From: Lota lota
Lineage: Eukaryota; Chordata; Actinopteri; Gadiformes; Lotidae
NCBI GenBank assembly: GCA_026745465.1
Contig: JACYXH010000242.1
Coordinates: forward strand, 1,525,001 to 1,589,000
Direction of reading: 5' to 3'
Length of the DNA: 64,000 nucleotides
Part shown: piece after piece, positions 1 to 14,111 of the stretch
Layout of the letters: each line of letters opens with the position of its first letter
Numbering within the stretch: position 1 is the first letter of the stretch
Position numbers and translations under genes: made by a program
Notes under the pieces: model-generated
The model's database searches: none
Told to the model about the DNA's origin: nothing
What the model saw: the letters and a program-made list of their open reading frames with translations, nothing else

Positions 1-450
1 TCTCTCTACTCTGATACCTGCCACGGATCCTGTCTTTGTTTTATTCTCCCACCAGCAAACCAACGAATGCTTTTTTGGGCTTCCCTCGTGTATGTATAGT
101 GCTGAGATTGTAATCGTTCAAGTGTTGTCTGTGCACTGCGGCCAATGACACGGACCGCCACACAGAGGATGACATGGAACTGTTTGATTCATACTCCATG
201 TAAACAACACCAAATACAAGTAGTATACAAATACTATTACTTCTGTTAGCCATGACAGGTGAAACACTGGTCTTTATACCCAGGCACCCGACATGTGTGT
301 AGTCTGTATCCTGGATGCTTGCCAGGGTCCTTAATGAAGGCTACTTTGCAGTGGAAACCTCCATGCTGTAAACGGTTGGGGATAGACGACAGCAAGCTAT
401 ATCTTATTGACCTCTACTTCCCCTTTACCAGCCAGTGGTGTGTTGACCAC

Positions 451-477
451 TGTGTGTGTGCATGTGCGTGTGTGTGT

Positions 478-510
<33 letters not shown>
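451..510. repeat. (TG)n microsatellite, imperfect
   Basis: Sixty bases of TG interrupted by CA, CG and CTG variants. Confidence 0.95.
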
Positions 511-1754
511 AGCTGCAGGTCTTCTGGGAAGAGGCCTTTAAGATGATGTGCACCATTAACGCGACTGCTGGCCAGCTCCATTTCAGAGACATTGATTTGC
601 TGCTGCTGGAGAGCCTAGGAGCTCTGGTCGGGCTACCGTGCACGGACCACAGGTTTTCGGACTACAGACAATAGGACCGGAGGAGGTTCGGCTGGATGAT
701 GTCATCATTTGCACCTAGTGGCCGCTGGAGAGCAAAGGGTTTGCTTGGATAGAGAACGTGGTATGGGAATCGTGGTGGGACTGAGGAGCTCTGGTTAGGA
801 ACTACGGGTGTGACAAAAAAACAAACAACCACAAAAGGGAAAGGTTGAAGTCGTACCAGAATGCATTTGGTGATCTCCACCAGGAAATTACGACATGTAA
901 AATGGTTGTGGTTGCTGTTGTTTGCTATGGTTCATCTTTCAGAAGAACCTCAAGAGACAAGCAGAAAAACCTTGAAAGAAGCGGGAGACATTGTTCTAAA
1001 GAGATAAACAGACCCACACCTACTATGGAGAGATCCAAATGAGTGTGAAAGAAATACAGAAATACAAAAAGACAGAAAGACAGAAAGAAAGACAAACAAT
1101 ATAAATCCATAAAATAATCGTGTGATAATACCAGTAATTCTCGCCCGCATCAGCATTTTTCAGCGGATAAATGCCCATCATTAGAGTCTCTTACAAGTTC
1201 TCCACTCCAAACAATCCTGCATCAACATCCTGCAGTCAATAAGCGCATTACCTGTAATGTATTCCCTGTGGTAAAGCCCATTTGAATTCTGTCGGGATTC
1301 GTGTCTTTTTGTCCAGTGGTGAAAACTTAGTAGATATTCTCAAAAACAAACAAACAAACAAACAAACCAACAAAGAACTAGCTTATTTTATCCATCTCAA
1401 TCCCCTATCACCTTTCACTGCAGTGTACCAATGACCCGATGAATATATGGTAATTGATACGACGTGGACTACTGAAAAGGCAATACGTAGTGTTGCCATC
1501 TCTAATGAATTGGCATGGTGTTACCAGATGAATCAATGGCCATCATAAGATTGTCCGGGCCTCGAGATGAATCTCGCGTGTTGGAGATTGTTAAAAAGCA
1601 TCAACAGATCAATGCAAGGCCTCTCTTTATATCCTGGGATAGGCCATGGATATCCTCTCTGTCTGTGGGGCCTATGGAAACCAGAGCCGTAACACAAGAC
1701 CGTTTAGCATATGGCTTCTTTAACACTGAGGGGTAAACACAGTGGGGAGGCCGC

Positions 1755-1760
1755 TGTGTG

Positions 1761-1822
<62 letters not shown>

Positions 1823-1826
1823 GGGG
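1755..1826. repeat. (TG)n microsatellite ending in a G run
   Basis: TG repeat with one TTTG interruption, followed directly by seven G. A related AC-rich tract lies at 1989-2030. Confidence 0.95.
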
Positions 1827-1988
1827 AGGCTGATCTGGCCCAGGGGGCTCCCCGTGGACCTGAGGTGGACACACACCCACAGGGTGGACGCACGGTCGCA
1901 CACGCGCATATGTGCACCTCGTGCCACACACAGGCATGCACGCACACACACACCTAGTCTCACATGCACCTAGTCTCGGTTACATAAA

Positions 1989-2030
<42 letters not shown>
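1989..2030. repeat. (AC)n microsatellite
   Basis: About 21 AC units with one CC interruption near the left end. Confidence 0.95.
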
Positions 2031-2032
<2 letters not shown>

Positions 2033-2591
2033 AACGAGAGCAAACAGTCCAGTTTGAATGACAAGATGAGGTCATTGTGTTCAAGAAATGACAACTAACG
2101 GTATACAGATGTTTCGCAACGATTTTTTCCTTTACTAGTTGGCCTCTTTGCTTAATTATTTAAGACTTAAAGTCTATTTTTATCTTCCCCCCCTCCACCC
2201 CTCTCCATGTCCGTCTTTATTTGGCTCTCTCTCTCTCTCTCTGTGGCTCCTCCCCTCACCCAGGGGGTCATAGTGCATCCAGAACTGTTGCGTCACCACG
2301 TCAAAGATGTTGACATCAACTGTCAAACCTTAAAACCCTAATGGGGCCTTTTTTTTTAAGTGAAAACCTTAACAGATCAATGGGTCCCCGGGAGTTGGGT
2401 TACGCAGCGTCGATGACCACACGTGAAGGGGAAGGGTGAGAGAGGAGGCGAGGCAGGAGAGAGAGCGAGAGATGGAGTGACAGAAGATCTACTCTTCTAG
2501 TACCGTGTCTTTTAAAACTAGCATTCATTCCCAAGAAGCCTGCTTCGCCTATTATACCTAAGTGATTGATTAATGACTACTGCGATGTACC

Positions 2592-2790
2592 GTTTAGTCA
2601 TTTCGCAGACACATTTATCCAAATGGACTCTTTTCTTCCTTTATGTATTTATTTAGAGATTCATTACTAAGGAACAGGTAGGGGTTAGTCGTCTTCCTCA
2701 AGGATACCGTAAGGTCAATGTGGACATTGAGGTTCGAACCCAGATCCTCTCGGCTGGGAGTCCACAACACTCAACACTGACTAGACTATC
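2592..2790 (-). repeat. tRNA-like dispersed repeat (SINE-like), reverse copy
   Basis: The left end reads, on the minus strand, as the teleost tail motif GGATAAATGTGTCTGCGAAA (2598-2620). About 110 bases away lies GGTTCGAACCC (2731-2741), which matches a tRNA B-box. Related copies occur elsewhere in the window in both orientations. A SINE is my preferred reading; a MITE is not excluded. Confidence 0.6.
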
Positions 2791-3449
2791 CTGCTTATGT
2801 AATAAAATTGGTGGAACAGAGACGTTGCTTGACTGACCTTGCTCTGGCACAAGGTTAGCACAAGCCCTTTTAGAAACACACAGTGTGGAATAAGGCGTCA
2901 GGGTGCCAGTGTGGAAAAGCCTGTTCAGACAGCACAACACTGATTGAGCTATGATCTTTCATCTTCTGATGCTAATCTCAACACATTGACACACAGCGTC
3001 CAGTCCTGCTGTTTCTTCTTCTGGTTCTTCTACTGCTGCGTCTACCTCTGCCCCCGGACACGAGGAAGACGTTAGAGGTCTTTGAGTGCACGCTGGTTGA
3101 GTTGAACAAGTCACAGTCTTTACCAGCTCAACTGCTGACGCAAGTGTAAAAAAGAAAGAAGACCGCGTGGTGGGGTGTTAAAGAGTTAGATGCCGGGAAG
3201 CATAACGGAGGTGATGCTGGGCTAAAGAGGGACCATAAAGGTCCTGTTAGGGTACATTAGAGGGGGAGAGAGGGTCATAAGCCTTCATCAATGTTTCAGC
3301 ACCACTGTAAGAGGTGGAGGAGGAGGATGGGATGGGAAAAGGGGGATGGGACATCATGTATGTTGGTGTGTGTGAGTGTGTGTGTTCCACCACAGAACAG
3401 TATAGTGTCATGATCCTACAGCTATGCACCTCGTCCACCCCCAACAATC

Positions 3450-3605
3450 ACTCTATACACAAACACACACACTCACACACACCCACACGACCAACAACCC
3501 CCTCCTAACACACACATACACACAAACACACACAACCAACAACCCCTCACAACACACACTCACACACACACACACGACCAACATCCCCCTCCTAACACAC
3601 ACACT
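3450..3605. repeat. AC-rich minisatellite
   Basis: Three degenerate units of roughly 50 bases. Each carries an ACGACCAACA/CAACCAACA core, then CCCCTCCTAACACAC and an AC tract. Confidence 0.8.
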
Positions 3606-4346
3606 TAACTGTGGCCTAGCACTCAGGAGGGATGGTTCTTTAGAGGGTCCGTCTTCCTCTACTGTCAGCACGCTGGTCAGCAGCCAGTTGAGTCATGGCC
3701 TCTCTCCCTCTCTCTCTAGCTCTCTCTCCCCAGAGTAGGATGAGGGACAACCTCTCAGTCCGACGTTCGCTGGCGCCATCGCCGCTGCCGCTGCCTTTAC
3801 ACGCATCAGGTGCTTAAACAGCCCTCCTGTGGCACGCCGATGCATCAGGACAGGAGTTCGTCTCCCCTTTGACCTCCAGGACCTCTGGGAGCTGCCTGGG
3901 GGTCACCGGTCACGACCCATTGTCATGGCGGACAATAGGGGCCAGGGTGGATCTGAGTGACCGGCGACCCCGGCGTTTGAACATGGTTTTCTAACAAGGA
4001 AGTCGATAATGACAATGAGCCGATGATTGACGCTATCGATGGGGATCGATGATGCCATTGTAATCTGGATAAACCATAACAGGATCCCAAAGGTGCGCCA
4101 CCTAAATCCAAAATTCAACGTTAAACTAAATCTCAATCTCAATTTAAACGTTAACCTACTATAGATCCTCATAATACTTTTTTTTATTAAACAAGAATAT
4201 GTTTCAATGTGGGGGTATTACATATTAGAGGATATAAAATAACAGCACACAAGACAGACGATGATTAATTATACTCTTCTCTGAGCCAGTATTTTTATTC
4301 ACACACAGAAATGCTCATTCTGTTATACACACACTTTCAAACACGC

Positions 4347-4553
<207 letters not shown>

Positions 4554-5097
4554 AAAGGTAGAGAGACAGTATGTGTGTTCACAGAGATGGGTATTCTATG
4601 TCCGTCATGTCCGAAAAAGTCTAACAAATGTGGGGGCGAGAGACACAGACACAAGGGGGGGGGGGGGGGGACTATTATCTAGTGATCCTGTAGTGTTGTG
4701 TAACACAGTAAAGTGTAGGTATTGCAGTGTTTGAGGATCACTATGGAGGTGGGTGCAGCAGAGGCAGTGATGAATTAACTGATAAAGGGAGAAGCCATCA
4801 GGAGTTGTCCGCCATTGTCTCAGTGCTGTTCGCCTGTGTGGAGGGTGTGAGTGACAGCTAATGATGAAAAGGAGCCTAGAACACCAGCCCCTGACCTGTC
4901 CATCACTCCCACTGTGTGTGTGTGTGTCTCAATGGACATGCATGCAAACATTATGTACATGTTAGAGAGAGAGAGAGTACTCCTGTGCATAGACATCGAC
5001 ATATATATTCAATAGTATTTTTGACAATTGTATTTGTTATTATTTTACTATTTATTATTATTACTATTTTGTATTTGAGGTTTGTATCATATTTTGG

Positions 5098-5100
<3 letters not shown>

Positions 5101-5159
<59 letters not shown>

Positions 5160-5179
5160 ACACACACACACACACACAT
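5101..5179. repeat. Compound (GA)n-(CA)n microsatellite
   Basis: GA repeat 5101-5156 joined directly to CA repeat 5156-5179. Confidence 0.95.
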
Positions 5180-5634
5180 ATCGCTGGACAATATCGTATT
5201 GTTTCCCATACTGTCGACCACAGGATGTTCCGAAGCGACTACGTGCCCCGGGGGAGGGAGGGATGGTCGGAGGGAGAGAAGTGGGTTTGCTCATCCACTA
5301 CAGTTCTGTCTCTCCTCCCTCTTCCTCTATCTCTCTCTTTCTCTCCTACATATTTTTCCTCATTCATAAAATTCGCAAACATCCGTACCATGCGGTCTGT
5401 GAAATAGAAACCATTTGATCCACAAAGAACCCCCCCCCCTCCTTCCTCCCCCCCTCTCTCTCTCGTCCCCTGGTCTCTCACTCCCGTTAACTACACTCCC
5501 TCTCCGCCTGTCTCTCTCTCTCTGGGCCCCGACAGAGTAGTGGCGCAAACCAAACAGGTCTGTTTGTTTCCAGCGAGAGGAGTGTGTGTGTTTGTAGGGT
5601 GATCACAGCACGCTCTCAGCACGTGTGTTTGTGA

Positions 5635-5636
<2 letters not shown>

Positions 5637-5665
<29 letters not shown>
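5637..5665. repeat. (GT)n microsatellite
   Basis: Short pure GT repeat. Confidence 0.9.
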
Positions 5666-5666
<1 letters not shown>

Positions 5667-5826
5667 CACCGATGGTCCTCACACTGTTAGCCTAAATGGA
5701 CAGCTTAGGGCAGAGGATTAGCTAGGCTAACAGCAAACATCTTAGGGGCAGAGGGCGGAGCAGCGAGCCGGGGCATGGATGCGCATGTGTCAGGGGTACA
5801 GTGTCCATATGTTGTCGACCTACTCA

Positions 5827-5875
5827 CCCCCCCCCCCCCCCCCCCCCCCCCACCCCACACACACACACTCTCTCC
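5827..5875. repeat. Poly-C run with short AC tract
   Basis: Twenty-five C in a row (5827-5851), then CACCCC and an AC tract. Confidence 0.95.
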
Positions 5876-6423
5876 CCCCGACTCCTCTTACCCGGGAACA
5901 CAGGGCTGACAGCCCTTCAGTGACAAAAATAATCATTCAATCATGATAATAACACTGAATAAGAAGAAGGTATTTTTTGTTTTCTAGCAGTACGTTTGCT
6001 TGTAGTTGGTTAGCTGCCAATGCGATGTTCGATGCGATGTTAACAGTGGGATTTTGCCTCCCTGAGCTGGTTCCCTACAGAGAGCCCATGTTATATAACA
6101 AAAGAACCACTTACAATGACCGAAATTCCTCTATCTAATTTACAGCCGATACATTTTGGGAACGTCAAAATCATAAAGAGGTCCCTGGTTTCTCCTCAGT
6201 GTCCCCACAAAGTACACAGAGAGGGAAAAGAGAGTGTGTGTGTCAGTACTTGTCAAGGCAGCGTGGGGTCTTACACACTGCAGGACCTCCTACCCCACAG
6301 AGAGAAGCATTAGCCTCAGAATAGACTCACACACAGCAGGCTGTAGCAGCTACATAAGGTAACCATCGGCCCGAATTTACATGGTCACGGTCTATTTGAA
6401 CAAAAGTGTGTGTTTCTTGAAAG

Positions 6424-6460
6424 TGTGTGTGTGTGTGTGTGTGTGTGCGCGTGTGTGTGT
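6424..6460. repeat. (TG)n microsatellite
   Basis: TG repeat with a GCGC interruption near its right end. Confidence 0.9.
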
Positions 6461-7119
6461 AAGGGCTGTTACACATGCACGCATGAGTTTTGTCGAGTCA
6501 TTAGCAATCTATCTCAAAATGTGCTGAGTCACACAGATAGAAGGGGTCATGTATACACACAAACAACAAAACAACAACAAAAAGATGATGACAATAAAAT
6601 AATAGATGTGGAGAGAGGAGAAAAGTGCTCGAGCTCAAAAAAGACAGGGCGAGAGCGAGAGAGCCTTGGAGAGAGCGAAAGAGAGAGTGCTTCGTAACGG
6701 TTCTACCCTACCAATCTCACCGCTTCCCTCAGCCACAGGAATAACAGTAGGGTACCACACAATGGCATTTGCGCATAAGGACACACAAATAGCACACCGG
6801 GAGCCATTGTATAGCACGACGCATGGGGAGCAGTGAGCCTCTAACACTTTCTCAACACGAACCAACGAATGACAAAGCCCAGATGTAAGCCGACAAGCTG
6901 GACTTTACTCGTGCCCAGGACACTCACTTCTGGAGTGGGCCTGAGAGGGAGGCAGAGCAGGGAGGGGAGGGGGGGGGGGGGGCTGTGTCTTGGTTTAAAT
7001 GGATGCGGCAGGAGGAAAGAATATAGGGGTGCTCCAGGGGTGACGTTTTAATCTTAGACCGCCCCTCTCTGTTTTGATGATGGCATCCCATCGTAAAGCC
7101 ATGATGGGTCATTGACATG

Positions 7120-7206
7120 GTCTTACAGAGGGAGAGAGGGAGAGAGAGAGAGAGAGGTAGAGAGAGAGAGAGAGACAGAGAGGGCGTGAGAGAGAGAGTG
7201 AGAGAC
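7120..7206. repeat. GA-rich low-complexity tract
   Basis: Impure GAGA/GGGA tract. Confidence 0.85.
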
Positions 7207-8010
7207 ATTGAACTGAATTGACATAGAGACAGAGGGATAGACAGACATACAATTTGATCCAATGCGATTTACAAGGGAGGCGGAGAACAATCAAAGTTAA
7301 AGTACAACAACAAAGTAAAACAAAATGATTTCTAAAAGAAAACCGGAGAGAGCAGCCACAGGCTGGATGGATGGATAGAACATGTAGTAACTTTGTACTG
7401 GGCCACAGTGTTCAGGAGAAGGAATGGGGGTGCTGGAGTTTGAAGATGGCGGGCTGCAGTCTGGTGGGAGGGGCCCCACGGGATCACAGTGGAATCCCAC
7501 ACCAGTCCACAGGATAAGGCCATCTGCCCTGCTCACGCATGCATCCTCAGCTCAGGACGACACACACACACACACACACACACGCACTTGCAGACTGCTC
7601 AGTGGCAATATGGACAAGCTTTGCGACCACTGTTTGATCTCCCTTTCATGCCGACCGCAGCAAGAGTCTCTCTCTCTCAATTCAATTATATTCAATTGGC
7701 TTTTTTTATTGGCATGAAAAAGGCATTCCTTAATATTGCTATAGCAAAACAGTAACAGGAACATAAATAACAATAATATTAGTAGTAATAGTCAAAAAGA
7801 CAAAGACCATGATGTTCAACAGTGATACAATGCCATTACACTATGCAAACGGTAATAGTATATGAAAGAACAGTACTAGTACATGAATAGTTACAAGGCG
7901 TGACCCTGGTTGTCCCTGAGGTTATGACAGCCGAGGACATATCTTGCTGCTAACAAGCAGCATTTAGGTTTTTCCCCAAGGATATATTTAATTTTCTCTG
8001 TCTGATTGGG

Positions 8011-8420
<410 letters not shown>

Positions 8421-9772
8421 CCTGCAGTGGTTCTGGTTAGCAGGGTTTATGAGTTCACTCTGTTGAGTGCAGAGCCTAAGGGTTAGGGGCTGTGACATGG
8501 GGCTGGCTTGTATAATACACACACACACACACAAATAGAATACACTACAGTACACTGACAGCTATTAGGCAATCAATGGATGCTGATCAGGGAAGTCAGC
8601 CACTCAACAAAGGAGAGAAGAAAGAGGGGAGAGGAGAGAGGAGGGCAGAGGAGGGTGAGAGTAGAGAAGACAGAAGAGGAAAGAAGACGAAACCAAAAGG
8701 AGAGGGGAAGACAAAAATGGAGTTCACTGTTGATTTGAACAAACTAAAAATGAATCATACTATCAAAGACACAATTATCACAATACGGGAGTGCGTGTGT
8801 GTGTGCGTGCACGCAGTGAGAGAGAGACAGCTAGAGAAACAAATGCACATGCACTTTTAATGCGATCCTTTACAACATTGAATTATAGTGCTCCCAAAGG
8901 TGTTCCGCATCTTATCGCAGTGCGGTCTTTAATCATATTCACTATTTGGAAAGAGTTACGATCCAAGTGCCTGGACCTCGGTGGATGTTAAACTAAGTGA
9001 ACCCGAGCAGTATACAACGCGATGCAATATGATGCCCGACAATCATTAATATCACATTAATACCCAGATTGATTCTGATGGATGGGCCTCCAGAGAGGAG
9101 TGGCAAGGTTAAGTGTGAAATCAATTGGCACAAAACAACCCAGATAAATAAATTCTGCCCCGCCGTCGCCTCCAAATCCGCCCCTTAATCCACCAATCAG
9201 CAGAGAGCAAAGGTCGTAAAAAAAAAGACTTTGCTAACAGTCTCCCAGACAGTTTATTTCAGCTCACCCTCTTTCCTCCCTCTCCTCTGTTTGTTCCTTT
9301 GTTTTGTTATGTTTTTATCACGGCTCATTCCATCCCTCTCCTCCACCCCTCTGGTTCGAAGACCCTACAAAAGGGGAGTACCACCCCCCCTTTGATACAG
9401 ACGACACTTGGGGGTCGTAATTGTGGGTGGGGTTTGGGCGTGTGTGTGTGTGTGTCTTAATGAAGGTTACCGACACTTGTTCAACCATCCATAATTCCAC
9501 TGTATGAAAGGGAGAAGGAGGCTGTTAAACATTGGGTGAGGGTGTGACCCCTGACCCCGAAGGCTGCCGTCCATCCGTTATGATGGCTAACAAGGAGACG
9601 ATGGAGGAGGGAGGGAGGGAGGGAGGGAGGGAGAGAGGGAGAACAGGGAAGTAGACAACCAATCCTTTCATGATGAAGCAGTTGTTATGGGAGGCATATC
9701 TCAAAGTAAAGAGGAGGAATATTAGGACGGGACTAAACGGTATACATTTTATTCCCGTCCAAATATTCCTCA

Positions 9773-9930
9773 TCCTGGTCAGGGGTGTTTGACTCCCAGC
9801 TGAAAGATTCTAGGTTCGATCCCCAATGTCCAAAGTAGGAATCCTTGAGCAAGATACCCCGCCCTTATGTCAGAAGAGTCACTGTAATTTGCTTTGGATT
9901 GAAGCGTCTGCTAAATGACCTGTGGTAGAA
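9773..9930 (+). repeat. tRNA-like dispersed repeat (SINE-like), forward copy
   Basis: Contains GACTCCCAGCTGAAAGATTC, then GGTTCGATCCC (B-box-like), then CCTTGAGCAAGATACC, and ends near AGCGTCTGCTAAATGACC. This is the same module order as the copy at 28135-28315. Confidence 0.65.
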
Positions 9931-10302
9931 GCAGCAGGTGCCTACTGGTTTACGTTAAATGCATTTGCTTCCCACCCTTAGACAAGCACACCCCGGTACA
10001 GACCAGTGAGTACAGTAAGTCTCTGCATCCTCACCGAGGGATGCCTGATATGCCGCTATGGTCGTGCCCTTGCTGGTGTGGTGATAAAGCAGCGGAGAGG
10101 TGAAAGGTCACATAACAGAGCACACAGCACAAAGACTTAACACAGTGTCATCTGTCAGACCCCTCGCTGCTCCCACCAACAGTACAGATTGGGCACTCTA
10201 TACACACACACACACACACGCTCTCAATCCAGGACACACGCTCGTTCTCTTAAACCCACACAAACTCTTCCTCTATCTCACACACACACACAGACAGACT
10301 CT

Positions 10303-10476
<174 letters not shown>

Positions 10477-11050
10477 TTACTTGTCCCCACCTCTGAACAC
10501 GAGGACTTGGGGACAGTTGGTGACAGTGAGGGACACTGGGAGGGCGGCAGATGTCAGTCAGAGAGCTTCCTTTTGTTGTCTGGGACGACCTATTCTCCCA
10601 GCACCAGGGACCACCTCATTGCTCCACTCCATTGTCATTCATTGGCTACAGCGAAGGGCTGGGGCCTTTTCATTCAGGCAGGGCTCTGGACAGGCTGAGG
10701 CCAATCCATCATATGGTTACATAAACACACACACTTTCACAGGATCTACAAAGTGTGCTCGCACACACACACGCAGGAGCACACGCATATACACACACAT
10801 TGTATTACGATTTTTACGGCCTATGTATAAACATTGTACTCTGTTAAAGTGGTGTCTTACAAAAATCTATTAAAAATAAAATGATTTAATCTACACATTT
10901 TGGCTACATTTAGGCCTATGTTATTGGTATAGGACACTTAAAAAGAATTGGATGATTCAATTCAACTCTTTTTTCGTACTATTTAACACAGGCCTACACT
11001 AGCTAAAGCAAGAATGACTCAAGAGAAAACTGTATGATGAGAAATAATTT

Positions 11051-11800
11051 TTTATTAATAATTGAAAAGCTTATTTGGCGAACAATTGCAGACACAATTC
11101 AAATGGTTTCGCAGACTTACATTACAGTAAAAAGTATTATAAATTAAGATGTATGGTAGTATAGCGTTTTATTATTAATCTTATATACATATAGCTAGAA
11201 CAATTCTGCATTCACATTTTGCTTTTAAAGCCATCTTTAACGCAGTAAAATTGTCTGGATTGAGCAATATTAATAATAATACAATTATAATTATGAACAC
11301 ATTTACTCCGAGGCTTTTAGCCACAAAAGAATAACAAATAAACAGACATCAAAATAAAACGCAGCTATATGCTAGACACACCCACATGTTGGCACATAAC
11401 AATATCAATTACATTGTCATTCCGCCTTTTTAAATAATAACACCGAATATTTTTTTGAGATTTTTGGTTTTAAGCAGCAAATAAATATTATTTTACCTAT
11501 CGAGTAAGCATAAAATATGTCCAGGATCCCTAGTTCCAGGGTCGATATTCAAGATGTGACACCTTTAATCCGTTGTCATTTAAATCCTGTCCATTTGGTT
11601 TCTGTGTGGTCGAGTTGTCTTTGGTTAGGACCATTACGTCATCTAATCCGTTTGGTGGGGACGATGGAAGAATTGTGTTTTCCAAATGCGGTCTCTCTGT
11701 TCCAGAAGAAAACCAGTTGGAATTTTAGTAGCCTATAATTTACTACTCTTGTTTATATATAAAAAAAAAAAAATGTATAGCATGTCATTTATTTGAATTG
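11051..11800 (-). other. prdm14: prdm14 3' UTR with candidate poly(A) signals
   Basis: AT-rich DNA directly after the prdm14 stop codon. AATAAA occurs on the minus strand at 11788-11793 (8 bases past the stop, probably too early), 11168-11173 and 11051-11056. The last two are the more likely 3' ends. Which is used cannot be decided from sequence. Confidence 0.4.
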
Positions 11801-12043
11801 TCATTCTAAATAAATGTTCTTACTTTTGTGGTTCTGCATGTGAAAGTTCATCTCTTGCTCGTCTAGAAACGAGGCTCCGCACACGTCGCACGGGAACGCC
11901 TTGAGCTGGGCGTGGGTGCGGCGGACGTGGCTGTCGTGAGCGGCGTGCGAGGCGAAGGCCTTGCCGCAGTGCTTACACTTGAACGGTCGCTCGCCGGAGT
12001 GCTGGCGGATGTGCGTCCTCAAAATACTCGAAGCGGTGAAGGC
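11801..12043 (-). CDS. prdm14: prdm14 coding exon 7 (zinc fingers 4-6, stop)
   Basis: Residues 521-600: the rest of finger 4 ([14 protein letters not shown]), finger 5 (C543, C546, H559, H564) and finger 6 (C572, C575, H588, H592), ending KNIYLE and TGA at 11801-11803. Acceptor is TTTTTTAAG. Confidence 0.96.
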   Translation of the reverse strand, partial: AFTASSILRTHIRQHSGERPFKCKHCGKAFASHAAHDSHVRRTHAQLKAFPCDVCGASFLDEQEMNFHMQNHKSKNIYLE

Positions 12044-13494
12044 CTTAAAAAAAAAAGAGAGGAAAAAACAGTTATGAAAAGGTTTCATTATTATGAATGA
12101 ATAGTGAGTGTGTGTGTGAAAACAATATTTATTTTTAGGATTCAAAAGCTACACGGAAACATTGTATTGTATCTCGATGAAGAAGAGATAAGCAGATTGG
12201 GGTTAAGGAATTGTTGTCCAGTAAATAAATTAAAAAAATACAATGCGAGTGAGAAACAAAGAACCCAAAAACTTCGAGCTCCTCCGAGGGCCGTAAATAA
12301 AAAGTATAATCTCAGCAGACAATGGGGTGGGTGTACATCTGTCGATAATTACCATGTAAGTGGCTAAAATAATCATGAGAGGCTCACATTTAAATGCACC
12401 GTGAAATGAGAAGACCGTATGGGACCCAAAACCTAAGAGTTTTAAAAAAAATATGTCCATGTTTACTTTTATTATTCTGCTCTAAATGTTTTTATTTATT
12501 TTGTATTTTGATTGTGTATTTAGATGAATGTTCTTTACATGCTTTTATCTCATTTAATTGATTTTCTTATGTATTTATTCATTGTATCTATATTTTAATT
12601 CGTATGCTGCCCTGCACGGTCTGCTAGTCCCATTCTAATTTCCCATCCGGGATTTAAAAGGTGTTCTCTCATTTCAACCAACGACGCGCTCCTTGCGCTT
12701 ACCTTGTTACAGTAAACACACTTGTACGGGCGCTCTCCAGAATGCACGCGCATGTGCTTATTGAGACTCGAAGACTGGGAGAAACTCTTCCCGCACACCG
12801 AGCACTGCAGGAAACAACCACAGAAAAAAAAAAAAGTCTCACATTAGTTTCAAATGGGGCTTGTTTTGCGCTATAGGTCAGTGTACTGGTCCTATTGGAG
12901 TGTAGAACTCAAAGTTGCATTTTGTTTTGCAATTAGGCAATATTTTTTGTTATAGACACGCTATTTTGTACAGTTGTTTTAGCCTTTTTTTTTTTTTTTA
13001 CTAATTCACCAAAACGAATCCCTTGCACGGGAAGCTAGCCTGACAATAAAAACAAACTTAAGTTCTAAGTTTAGTTCAGGGGTTCCCCAAACACATAGGC
13101 TACAATGCTTTAAATAGATCATACATGTATGCATCTTTTAAATACCTTGTGTGGCCTGTGCTTCTCGTGCACGTGTAGTATGTGGATGCGCAGCCTGTCT
13201 CTCTTCTCGAAGGACCTGTTGCAGAGGTGGCAGGGGAACTTCCGGTCGCCCTGGTCCACACAGCGCGTGTACTTGAGATGCTTGTCTCTGTAGTACTTGT
13301 AGGCGAACACCTTCCCGCATCGGTCACACTTGAAACCCTCCCCGGAATCTGACGACGAAAAGCCCAAATATGAACATGACATCCATGCAGGCGACAGTAG
13401 ATTTTATTAGATTAGAAACGGCCACTTTATTCAAGCCCGAGGAGGAAATGCAGTTATTACAGCAGCAGCAAGCATTAGCCTATAAAATAAAATA

Positions 13495-13525
<31 letters not shown>

Positions 13526-14065
13526 ATGGCCGGTATAGGCCTAATAAAATACCATAGACGAATAGGCCATATTTGAAAAATAAAAAGTAGATACAATTTT
13601 TTTAAATGCAATAAACGTAGACTGGTATCTGCATTTACAATATCCCTACGATAATAGGCCTATGTAGCCTCTTCTTCTGGCGTAAAAAAAGAAGAAAAAA
13701 GAAAGCAGTAACCTTGTCTATAACTTTAGTTATTTCTTTAGCACTACACACCTTCCGTGGACAGTGTTTGGTTGCTATCCTCCGTCGACTCTCTGAGGGT
13801 GAGGGGGATCCCCAGGAACTGGACGTAGCAGTCCCCGTACCAAACAAGCAGCTCCTCGCTCGGCGGGACCTCCTTGCAGGCCTCGTAGAAGATCTGACCC
13901 TGGACCTGCATCGCGATCAGGTTCTGCTCCTCCGGGAAGCGGGCACACTTCACCAGGGACATCCAGTTCCCCGAACCCCCTCGACCGTCCACGAAATGAC
14001 TCAACCGGCCGTTTTCAAACACCTGGAGTGCGCAGAAAAGGTGTTGGCGAAAATGATGAATGATA

Positions 14066-14111
<46 letters not shown>

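Noticed and set aside
456-674. Plus-strand frame with FWEEAFKMMCTINATAG-type sequence after a (TG)n tract
   Set aside because: High complexity, but no family recognised, no splice or promoter context, and it starts inside a microsatellite.
5101-5300. CRISPR-like or regularly spaced array
   Set aside because: The repeats are simple microsatellites without unique spacers, in a vertebrate genome.
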